DNA of 6,351 nucleotides from an uncultured Clostridia bacterium (GTDB taxonomy: Bacteria > Bacillota > Clostridia > Oscillospirales > Oscillospiraceae), in contig CALJDB010000014.1 in the NCBI GenBank assembly GCA_938023775.1, positions 1 through 6,351 on the forward strand. Reading direction: 5' to 3'. The translations under genes and the position numbers were made by a program. Shown one piece after another: positions 1 to 5,077 of the stretch. Position 1 is the stretch's first letter. Each line of letters starts with the position of its first letter. Under the pieces are notes generated by a model, which was given only the letters and a program-made list of their open reading frames with translations, did not search any database and was not told the DNA's origin.

Positions 1-514
1 CTCCGTACATCGCGCCGTTGGTGAAAAGATCCAGCAGCGGTTCGGTGCCGCCGCCGAGCTGTTCGTTGTAGTTGCCGGAATCCAGCAGCCGGAATGCCGC
101 GTGGAAGTGATGGCGCCAGGTGTCGTCGAACACCCGGTCGAGCCGGTCGAAGCAGCGCGGCAGCGCCGGATCGTCCGCCCCCGTCTCCAGCAGCCGGGCC
201 AGCGCCCGGGCCGGATGGGCCGGCGTGTCGATCTGAATTTTATTGTGCAGCGGCGTGCCGTCCGGGCGGTAGGCGTGGACGATGAAGTACTGCCCCTCCG
301 GGATGTGCGACAGCGTGAAATCGAGGATTCGCGCCGCCGGTTCCGGACACCCCTGGTCGGCCAGCACCCCGGCGGCTTCGGCGGCGTCGCGCTCCTCGGC
401 GACCTTCATCGCCGCCTCCGCGCTCATCAGACCGAGCTGCTCGCCGCTGTCGCTGATAAGACGGATCTCCGGCGCGGTGATCTCTTCGTTGATCAAGTAA
501 TCCTGATTTGCTAT
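1..514 (-). CDS. infC: IF-3 (infC) 5' end joined in frame to an unrecognised sequence; partial at left edge
   Basis: The first ~43 codons read as the N terminus of translation initiation factor IF-3. They contain YLINEEI, then EIRLISDSGEQLGLMS and a helix ending in AEERD, matching the family pattern INEEI..EVRLI...GEQLG. IF-3 binds the 30S subunit and checks start-codon/initiator-tRNA pairing. The start is ATA (512-514), seven bases after GGAGGTG, in line with the rare start codons usual for infC. After about position 386 the expected LDLVEVAP...PPVCRIMDYGK segment is absent. In its place the same frame stays open for 128 more codons with GC-rich third positions, including GQYFIVHAYRPDGTPLHNK and LLDLFTNGAMYG, which I do not recognise. 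The break falls inside the IF-3 N-terminal domain, so a working IF-3 is not encoded here. No rpmI or rplT is visible. A promoter and leader upstream are intact. Identity of the IF-3 part is secure. Whether the join is real is unknown. Confidence 0.75.
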   Translation of the reverse strand, partial: MANQDYLINEEITAPEIRLISDSGEQLGLMSAEAAMKVAEERDAAEAAGVLADQGCPEPAARILDFTLSHIPEGQYFIVHAYRPDGTPLHNKIQIDTPAHPARALARLLETGADDPALPRCFDRLDRVFDDTWRHHFHAAFRLLDSGNYNEQLGGGTEPLLDLFTNGAMYG

Positions 515-521
515 GTGGAAA

Positions 522-528
522 CACCTCC
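522..528 (-). promoter_or_regulatory. Ribosome binding site that fixes the ATA start of infC
   Basis: Reading on the minus strand, GGAGGTG is followed by seven bases (TTTCCAC) and then ATA-GCA-AAT-CAG. The frame after the ATA gives the IF-3 residues directly. No ATG, GTG or TTG lies at a usable distance in this frame: the first in-frame TTG is at 494-496, 25 nt from the RBS. The nearby ATG (528-530) overlaps the RBS and is in another frame. Confidence 0.8.
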
Positions 529-676
529 ATAATAAAAAAACACGGATGCCAAGACAGCACCCGCACTCCAAACGCGCCCCTCCCTTTCCGGAAGAAGCAA
601 AGCTTGATAGACCGCTGCGCGCTCCGTTGGCGGCAGGGTGAGGACGGATGCCATCCGAACCTACTTTGTTTTAGCT
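529..676 (-). promoter_or_regulatory. infC 5' leader, candidate L20-type autoregulatory leader
   Basis: About 150 nt of non-coding, structured sequence lies between the predicted transcription start and the infC RBS. It ends in an intrinsic terminator. In Firmicutes the infC-rpmI-rplT operon is known to carry a leader controlled by ribosomal protein L20 through premature termination, and this leader has the right place and layout. Visible elements are CGGATG (657-652), CATCCG just after it (650-645), and a second copy of GGCATCCGT (550-542) forming the terminator's 3' arm. CGGATG can pair with either CATCCG copy. I did not match it to a covariance model, so L20 binding is inference. Confidence 0.55.
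534..563 (-). terminator. Intrinsic terminator inside the infC leader (attenuator)
   Basis: On the minus strand, CGGGTGC (563-557) pairs with GCATCCG (549-543), including one G-U pair, around a 7-nt loop. TG and a run of seven T (540-534) follow. It sits just before the infC RBS and after a promoter, so it is placed to end transcription before infC is reached. That is the arrangement expected of an attenuator rather than an end-of-gene terminator. Confidence 0.7.
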
Positions 677-681
677 TTGAT

Positions 682-710
682 ATCATATCAGACTCGCCCG
701 GCAAAGTCAA
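682..710 (-). promoter_or_regulatory. SigA promoter of infC
   Basis: On the minus strand, TTGACT (710-705), a 17-bp spacer and TATGAT (687-682) make a near-consensus vegetative promoter. The TGA stop codon of the upstream deacetylase gene (709-707) lies inside the -35 box. The -10 box sits within a perfect dyad, TGATAT-N-ATATCA (690-678). Start of transcription should be near 675. Confidence 0.85.
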
Positions 711-1546
711 GCGTTTTCTTCCCATTTTCGGAAGAAATTTTCGCTGGAAACGCCGTGGGGACGGTTGAACCTGCCGAGATCGAAAAACTCGTCCGCGTCT
801 CCGGTCAGACGGTTGATCTGCTCCGTGCAGGTAAAGGCGGCGCGGAAGCCGAGGGCGCGGACGGTCTGCTCCGTCGCGTCGGTATAAGCGCCGTAGGGGT
901 AAGCGATCGCCGGGACGAAGCCGACGGAGCGTGACGCCGCCGCGTCCAGCCAGCGGCTCAGATCGCGCGCGAGCAGCGCCTGATAGCTCTCGCGGTCCTC
1001 CCAGCGCAGCGGCGCGCAGCCGCGGCGGGGGCTCTGGGCGTGCATATCCCAAGTATGGCACTGCACCTCGATGACGCCGCGCTCCGCCATATCGCGCGCC
1101 TCCTCCCAGCTTAAGTTGCTGTATTCATAGTGGTCGTCGAGCCCGGAAAACTTCTCGCAGACGCTGCCGATGACGGCGACGACGCCGCGGAAGCCGTATT
1201 CCGCGAGCAGCGGCTCGGCGAGCGTCATCGTGCTCTCAAAGCCGTCGTCAAACGTGATCATGCAGGGCTTTTCCGGCATTTCGCCGCGCCCGTCCGCCCA
1301 AGCGAGCAGCTCCGCGACGCCGACGGCGGTGTAGCCGTGGTCCCGCAGCCAGCGAAGGTCCAATTCCAGCTCCGCCGGGGACACGACGTAGTCGTTCCAG
1401 TTTCCAGGCTTTTCGGAAACATGGTGGTACATCACGATGGGCAGCGCGATGCTCTCCCCCGCCGCCCGCGCCGGGAGACGAAGCGCCAGCGCCAGCGAAA
1501 GCGCCGCGGTGAGCAGCGCCGCGAGCGCGATTTTTGTCCGTTTCAT
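707..1546 (-). CDS. Secreted polysaccharide deacetylase (CE4/NodB family)
   Basis: This 279-residue protein belongs to the NodB-homology carbohydrate esterases, metal-dependent enzymes that remove N- or O-acetyl groups from wall or exopolysaccharides. Residues 1-29 form a signal peptide: MKRTK, a long Ala/Leu core, then PARAA as a likely cleavage site. A membrane-anchored form is also possible. Family marks are MYHHVSE (39-45), the metal/catalytic motif TFDDG (98-102), a HTWDMH histidine motif (164-169) and AYPYG (215-219). The start at 1546 was chosen over a longer in-frame ATG at 1633 because it has GGAGAGGGTG upstream and begins the signal peptide directly; the 29 extra residues would be Phe/Lys-rich and unlike a leader. 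The 5' UTR holds a CCGC-GAAA-GCGG hairpin (1587-1576). No terminator separates it from the infC promoter. The exact substrate cannot be told. Confidence 0.9.
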   Translation of the reverse strand: MKRTKIALAALLTAALSLALALRLPARAAGESIALPIVMYHHVSEKPGNWNDYVVSPAELELDLRWLRDHGYTAVGVAELLAWADGRGEMPEKPCMITFDDGFESTMTLAEPLLAEYGFRGVVAVIGSVCEKFSGLDDHYEYSNLSWEEARDMAERGVIEVQCHTWDMHAQSPRRGCAPLRWEDRESYQALLARDLSRWLDAAASRSVGFVPAIAYPYGAYTDATEQTVRALGFRAAFTCTEQINRLTGDADEFFDLGRFNRPHGVSSENFFRKWEENA

Positions 1547-1623
1547 TTTTTCACCCTCTCCGCCTTTTAGCTTTTCCGCTTTCGCGGCGGATAAAAGCAG
1601 GAAAAAGTGGAAAAAATGCGGGT

Positions 1624-2007
1624 ATGAAGGCATTGGAATTTTTGTTTGTTTACGCGCTCGGCGCGCTGGGCTACGGCGGGCTGGAGATGCTCTGGCGCGG
1701 GCGGACCCACTGGACGATGCTGCTGCTCGGCGGGCTCTGCTTCCTGCTCATCTATCTCATCTGCACGCGCCTTGCCATCCCGCTCTGGCGGCGCTGGGTG
1801 CTCTGCGCCGCGGCGGTGACAGGACTGGAGTTTCTGACCGGCTGCATAGTGAACCTGCTGCTCGGCTGGGCGGTCTGGGATTATTCCGGTGTGCCGGGCA
1901 ATCTGCTGGGCCAGATCTGCCCCGTGTTCTCGCTCTACTGGCTCGCCCTCGCCGTCCCCTGCTCCGCGCTCTCGCGGGCGATCCGGCGGTTTTTGTTCCC
2001 GGCGTAG
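1624..2007 (+). CDS. CmpB-family integral membrane protein (putative ABC-transporter type IV)
   Basis: This 127-residue, very hydrophobic protein has about four membrane segments, near residues 3-20, 31-47, 59-82 and 99-115. It carries the hallmarks of the family named 'putative ABC-transporter type IV' (CmpB): GYGGLEMLWRGRTHWTM in the first half, and GLEFLTG, then WDYS...GNLLGQICPVFSLYW in the second half. The two GLE motifs (19-21 and 67-69) are a visible feature. Despite the family name no ATPase partner is present and transport is unproven. The ATG at 1624 begins the first membrane helix. An upstream in-frame ATG at 1534 would overlap the divergent deacetylase gene and add a basic, non-family segment. 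The RBS is weak. It is divergent from the deacetylase gene (77-bp gap) and convergent with deoC. Confidence 0.8.
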   Translation: MKALEFLFVYALGALGYGGLEMLWRGRTHWTMLLLGGLCFLLIYLICTRLAIPLWRRWVLCAAAVTGLEFLTGCIVNLLLGWAVWDYSGVPGNLLGQICPVFSLYWLALAVPCSALSRAIRRFLFPA

Positions 2008-2159
2008 TTTAAAGGCCTCCCTGTGCAAGGGAGGCTGTCAGCGCGCAGCGCTGACTGGAGGGTTGTAAGCTTCCGAAACATCCGAGCTTGGTTTTCACGG
2101 AAGCTTACAACCCCTCAGGCGCTTTGCGCCAGCTCCCCTTGCACAGGGGAGCCTTTAAA
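2008..2159. repeat. 152-bp palindromic MITE-like/REP-like intergenic element
   Basis: The element starts directly after the CmpB-gene stop codon with TTTAAAGGC and ends with GCCTTTAAA. Its outer ends are imperfect inverted repeats of about 30 bp. Each end also folds on itself: GCCTCCC/GGGAGGC (2015-2021 and 2029-2035) on the left, GCTCCCC/GGGGAGC (2132-2138 and 2146-2152) on the right. Inside these lie GTCAGCGC/GCGCTGAC (2037-2044 and 2048-2055) on the left and GGCGC/GCGCC (2118-2122 and 2126-2130) on the right. The core is a 16-bp perfect inverted repeat, 2060-2075 with 2098-2113, around a 22-nt loop. It has no coding capacity. From memory, similar TTTAAAGGC...CCCC hairpin elements are common between genes in gut Firmicutes. 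It separates two convergent genes and may help to end both transcripts. Confidence 0.8.
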
Positions 2160-2172
2160 TCGCGGCGTTCAT

Positions 2173-2865
2173 TTACGCCTCCGGTGTCTCCGGCTCCGGC
2201 TCCGTCTGCGCGGCGAGCGCCTCTCTTGCGAGGCGGACGAGGCGGCTTGTTCCGAGACGGTCGGCTCCGGCGGCGATCATCGCCTCGGCGTCGGCGATCG
2301 TCGCGATGCCGCCCGCCGCCTTGACGCGCACGCGCGGACCGACGTGGGCGCGCAGGAGCGCGACGTCCCCGACCGTTGCGCCGCCGGCGGAAAAGCCGGT
2401 GGAGGTCTTGATAAAGTCCGCGCCCGCGGCGGTGACGATGGCGCAGAGCTGCACCTTTTCCTCCTCGGTCAGCAGGCATGTCTCGATGATAACCTTCAGA
2501 ATTTTTCCCTTCGCGACGCCGCGGACGGCGCGGATATCGTCGAGCACGTCGCCCCAGCAGCCGTCGCGCACCATGCCGAGATTCACGACCATGTCGAGCT
2601 CGTCCGCCCCGTGGCGGACGGCGTCCTGCGCCTCGAACGCCTTGACTGCGGGCGTTGTGTAGCCGTTCGGAAAGCCGATGACGGTGCACACCTTCATCCT
2701 GTCGCCGACATATTTCTTCGCCCCGGCAACGTGGGCGGGCGGGATGCAGACGCTCGCGCAGCCGAACTCGATCGCCTCGTCGCAGAGGGTGCGGATCTCG
2801 GCGGCGGTCGCCTCCGGGCGCAGCAGGGTGTGGTCGCATTTTGCAAGGATCTCGCGGATCTCCAT
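2173..2865 (-). CDS. deoC: Deoxyribose-phosphate aldolase (DERA)
   Basis: This 230-residue class I aldolase cleaves 2-deoxyribose 5-phosphate to glyceraldehyde 3-phosphate and acetaldehyde in the cytoplasm, the last step of deoxynucleoside breakdown. The TIM-barrel family motifs are complete: DHTLLRP (11-17), CTVIGFPNG (60-68), DELDMVVN (88-95) with the catalytic Asp91, FIKTSTGFS (151-159) with the Schiff-base Lys153, and VKAAGGI (181-187) with the assisting Lys182. The C-terminal tail TEPEPETPEA is acidic and probably disordered. The start at 2865 was chosen because longer in-frame ATGs (2907, 2949) lie at or upstream of the predicted transcription start near 2902. A GGAG lies 13 nt before the ATG, a rather long spacing. 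No other nucleoside-catabolism gene is visible; it appears to be a single-gene unit convergent with the CmpB gene. Confidence 0.95.
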   Translation of the reverse strand: MEIREILAKCDHTLLRPEATAAEIRTLCDEAIEFGCASVCIPPAHVAGAKKYVGDRMKVCTVIGFPNGYTTPAVKAFEAQDAVRHGADELDMVVNLGMVRDGCWGDVLDDIRAVRGVAKGKILKVIIETCLLTEEEKVQLCAIVTAAGADFIKTSTGFSAGGATVGDVALLRAHVGPRVRVKAAGGIATIADAEAMIAAGADRLGTSRLVRLAREALAAQTEPEPETPEA

Positions 2866-2908
2866 AGTTATTTCAACGCTCCTTTCGGGTATTTTCGCTT
2901 CTGCCATC

Positions 2909-2937
2909 AGTATAACCGACTCCCCCGCGATTTTCAA
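2909..2937 (-). promoter_or_regulatory. SigA promoter of deoC
   Basis: On the minus strand, TTGAAA (2937-2932), a 17-bp spacer and TATACT (2914-2909). Transcription should start near 2902, about 37 nt before the deoC ATG. This also rules out the longer in-frame starts. Confidence 0.8.
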
Positions 2938-3032
2938 CACTCCGCGCACACATATTTTTCCCTCCCGGCGAATAGAAATCAGGTAAACGAAGCGACGCGC
3001 CGCGGTGCGTCCGGAACGCTGGGAGGGTCACT

Positions 3033-3638
3033 ATGGAAGAAACCTGTATCACGAACTACGTATCGCTCTGCGGAGAGATGGCGGAGACGCCGACGTTTTC
3101 CCACGAGAGCCGCGGCGAGCGCTATTACCGCTTTCCGCTCGCGGTGAGCCGCCTGTCCGGTGCGGTGGACACGCTGCCGATCCTCGCGCGCAGCGAGCTG
3201 CTGGACGAGCTGGAGATCACCGGCGATCCAAAGCTCGCGGTCGTCGGCGAGCTTCGCTCGTTCAACAACAAAAGCGGCGTCGGTCCGAAGCTTATTCTGA
3301 CGGTCTTTGCTCGCTCGCTGCGTTTCTGCTCCGGCGAGGACGAGAACGTCATCCGCCTGACCGGCACGCTCTGCAAGGTGCCGACCCACCGCCAGACGCC
3401 GATGGGCAGAGAGATCAGCGACCTGATGCTCGCCGTAAACCGGCGCTACGGGCGCAGCGATTACTTACCCTGCATCGCGTGGGGCGCGAAGGCGCGCGAG
3501 ACCGCCCTCTGGCCCGTCGGCACGAGCGCAAGACTCACCGGACGCATCCAGAGCCGCGCCTACACCAAGACCATCGACGGCGTAAGCGTAGAAAAAACGG
3601 CGTTCGAGGTCTCGGTGATCGACATCGAAAAAGTGTAA
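3033..3638 (+). CDS. Tandem-OB single-stranded DNA-binding protein
   Basis: This 201-residue protein resembles the clostridial SSB-family proteins in which two OB folds lie in one chain. The first spans about residues 5-98 (YYRFPLAVSRLSG at 31-43, VVGELRSFNN at 70-79, LILTVFAR at 87-94). The second spans about 105-201 (VIRLTGTLCKVPTHRQTPMGRE at about 106-127 in total, LMLAVNRRYGRSDYLPCIAWG at about 131-151, RLTGRIQSR at 167-175). The second half is the more SSB-like: 'TPMGREI..L.LAVNR.Y..SDY.PCIAWG' is the typical SSB strand pattern. It lacks the long acidic tail and DDDIPF-type tip of the main replication SSB, so it is more likely an accessory SSB. The start follows GGGAGGG by five bases. 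It is divergent from deoC, and no clear promoter is visible in the gap. A GC-rich hairpin and the rpoN promoters follow its stop. Confidence 0.85.
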   Translation: MEETCITNYVSLCGEMAETPTFSHESRGERYYRFPLAVSRLSGAVDTLPILARSELLDELEITGDPKLAVVGELRSFNNKSGVGPKLILTVFARSLRFCSGEDENVIRLTGTLCKVPTHRQTPMGREISDLMLAVNRRYGRSDYLPCIAWGAKARETALWPVGTSARLTGRIQSRAYTKTIDGVSVEKTAFEVSVIDIEKV

Positions 3639-3644
3639 CGGCGC

Positions 3645-3673
3645 ATCGGCGTCCGGGGTCTCCGGGCGCCGAT
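3645..3673 (+). terminator. GC-rich hairpin between the SSB gene and rpoN; terminator or activator-binding dyad
   Basis: ATCGGCGTCCGG (3645-3656) pairs with CCGGGCGCCGAT (3662-3673) over 12 bp with one G-U and a 5-nt loop, seven bases after the SSB-gene stop. The bases that follow (CCGCTTGTCATTTT) are only weakly T-rich, so termination may be partial. Its centre is about 75 bp upstream of the predicted sigma-54 start site. Confidence 0.55.
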
Positions 3674-3677
3674 CCGC

Positions 3678-3706
3678 TTGTCATTTTCCGTCTCCGGTGC
3701 TATACT
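3678..3706 (+). promoter_or_regulatory. SigA promoter of rpoN
   Basis: TTGTCA (3678-3683), a 17-bp spacer and TATACT (3701-3706) form a near-consensus vegetative promoter. Its -10 box directly abuts the -24 element of the sigma-54 promoter, so the two polymerase forms could not bind at the same time. Confidence 0.75.
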
Positions 3707-3722
3707 TGGCACGAAACTTGCA
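3707..3722 (+). promoter_or_regulatory. Sigma-54 (-24/-12) promoter upstream of rpoN
   Basis: TGGCACGAAACTTGCA is a perfect match to the sigma-54 consensus TGGCACG-N4-TTGCW. The invariant GG (3708-3709) and GC (3720-3721) are ten bases apart as required. The predicted start is near 3733, leaving a 5' UTR of about 30 nt before the rpoN ATG. Transcription from it would need an AAA+ activator such as the one encoded at 5078-6351. Confidence 0.8.
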
Positions 3723-3763
3723 GCATAGATCCGGTGAACGCATTTTTTCCGGAGGAGACGGCT

Positions 3764-5018
3764 ATGGAACTGGACCTCAGCCTGCGCCAGAGCGCGGCGC
3801 TCACGCCGCAGATGGTGCAGAGCATGAAATTTTTGCAGCTCGACGCGCAGAGCCTCGCGGAGTATCTGGACGAACTGATGCTGGAAAATCCGCTGCTGGA
3901 GGAGTCCGGCCCGCCGCGGCGTCCCGGCGGTCTTGTCGCATCCGGCGGCGGGGACGACGAGCTGCTGCGCCGCTGTGCCGCGCCGGAGCGAACCGAGACG
4001 CTCGCCGAGCATCTTCTTGCCCAACTGGGCGCGCGCCATCGCGCCGGAGCTGCGGCGCAAAGCCGTGCGCATTATCGAAAGTCTGAACGCCACCGGCTGG
4101 CTGGACGGCGGGGTCGCCGACCCGGAGGCGCTGGCCCTCATCCAGTCGCTGGAGCCGGCCGGCGTCGGCGCGCGGACGCTCTCGGAATGTCTCTGCCTCC
4201 AGCTCCGGCGGCGCAGTCCCGTGCCGACGCTCGCGATCGCGATCGCAGAGCGCTGTCTGGAGGACTTATCGCGCAGCCACTACGCGCAGATCGCGCGGAC
4301 GCTCGGCGCGCCGCAGGCGGCGGTGCGGGAGGCCTGCGCGCTCATCCGCACGCTGCAGCCGCGTCCCGGTGCGGCCTTTGCCCCGCCGGAGCAGACGGTC
4401 TATATCACGCCAGACGTGCTCGTTGAGGTCCGCAGCGGTGAGGTGGCCGTCAGCTTAAATGAGCGCTGCTTCCCTGTGCTGGAGCTGAGCCGCTCCTATT
4501 CCTTGCTGTTTCGCACACAGGATGACCCGGAGCTTCGCTGTTATCTGCTAGAAAAGCAGCGTCAGGCGCGTTGGGTGTTGGAGGCGCTCGCCCAGCGCCG
4601 GACCACGCTCCTGCGCTGCGCGGAGCAGATCACGGCGGTCCAGCGGGCATTTTTCTGCATCCCCGGCGCGCCCCTTGCCCCGCTGCGGATGGCGCAGACT
4701 GCCGAGGCCCTCGGTGTGAATGAGTCCACGGTGAGCCGCGCTGTGAAGGGCAAATATCTTCAATGCGAACGCGGCACATTTCCGCTCTCTGCGTTTTTCT
4801 CGCGCAAGCTTCCCTGCGGCGGCTCCGGCGCCTCCGCCGATCGCGCCAGGACCCTGCTGACTGCCCTCGTCGCCGCGGAGGACCGCCGCGCGCCGCTCTC
4901 CGATCAGCAGCTTGCCGAACTCCTTACCGCCCGGGGCTGCCCAATCAGCCGCCGCACGGTAGCCAAATACCGAGCCGGGCTCGGCATCCCCAGCACGCTG
5001 GAGCGGCGGGAAATATAA
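3764..5018 (+). CDS. rpoN: RNA polymerase sigma-54 factor RpoN, frameshifted
   Basis: This is the alternative sigma factor that directs RNA polymerase to -24/-12 promoters and needs an AAA+ activator to open them. The frame starting at 3764, six bases after GGAGGAG, encodes region I (MELDLSLRQSAALTPQMVQS, then SMKFLQL and LMLENPLLEE), up to TLAEHLLAQLGAR at 4036. The family sequence then continues in another frame from 4035: AIAPELRRKAVRIIESL, the core-binding region, the HTH (MAQTAEALGVNESTVSRAVK) and the RpoN box near the C terminus (SRRTVAKYRAGLGIPS). Restoring two bases in the (GC)4 run at 4029-4036 gives a continuous protein of about 418 residues with normal spacing there. As written, translation from 3764 would run in the wrong frame to a stop at 4426 (220 residues), losing all DNA-binding parts. 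Either a sequencing/assembly slip or a real loss-of-function or phase-variable state. Confidence 0.9.
4029..4036 (+). other. Frameshift site: (GC)4 dinucleotide run in rpoN
   Basis: The sequence reads CTGG-GCGCGCGC-CATC. The sigma-54 homology leaves the first frame and enters the next one here. One more GC unit, or one base fewer, would restore the frame. With an added GC, the distance between EHLLAQL and IIESLNATGWL matches that in other sigma-54 proteins as I recall them. Confidence 0.75.
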
Positions 5019-5021
5019 AAA

Positions 5022-5056
5022 GCAGGGAGACCGCGTGGGATACGCGGTCTCCCTGC
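5022..5056 (-). terminator. Intrinsic terminator of the sigma-54 activator gene
   Basis: A perfect 14-bp stem, GCAGGGAGACCGCG (5022-5035) with CGCGGTCTCCCTGC (5043-5056), extendable to 15 bp. On the minus strand it is followed by TTTTTATATTT, a proper T-run, and lies 21 bases after the activator stop. On the plus strand it follows the rpoN stop but lacks a T-run, so it probably serves rpoN only weakly. Confidence 0.85.
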
Positions 5057-5077
5057 CTGTCATCAAAGCATTTCCCC

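Noticed and set aside
101..532. Plus-strand open frame antisense to infC
   Set aside because: It is exactly codon-aligned with the minus-strand gene, so it stays open because of GC-rich codons. Composition is Arg-rich with no recognisable motif.
240..1061. Long minus-strand open frame across the infC leader, the promoter and part of the deacetylase gene
   Set aside because: It is Arg/Pro/Gly-rich, crosses a promoter and terminator, and overlaps two recognised genes in another frame. Its homology-free sequence is a GC-rich shadow.
1576..1587. CCGC-GAAA-GCGG hairpin in the deacetylase 5' UTR as a riboswitch or terminator
   Set aside because: Only four base pairs with a GNRA-type loop and no further conserved structure. 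Too small to support a function.
1547..1633. Longer N terminus for the deacetylase starting at 1633
   Set aside because: It would overlap the divergent CmpB gene and place 29 non-family residues before a normal signal peptide that has its own RBS.
2866..2949. Longer N terminus for deoC
   Set aside because: The upstream ATGs lie at or before the promoter-predicted transcription start, and the added residues do not belong to the family.
2994..3011. Inverted repeat GACGCGCC/GGTGCGTC before the SSB gene as an operator
   Set aside because: The arms are separated by two bases, include a G-U and are in very GC-rich DNA. Chance is a fair explanation and no promoter is visible beside it.
2023..3147. 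Plus-strand open frame across the palindromic element and deoC
   Set aside because: It is antisense to the complete deoC gene and runs through the repeat. No RBS and no recognisable protein.
4015..4045. Programmed ribosomal frameshift in rpoN
   Set aside because: The site has no recognised slippery heptamer, and I know of no case in rpoN. A dinucleotide-run slip or a sequencing error is simpler.
3005..4426. Single 473-residue plus-strand gene covering the SSB gene and the start of rpoN
   Set aside because: It overlaps the SSB gene in a shadow frame, passes through the hairpin and two promoters, and only becomes real at the rpoN ATG (3764).
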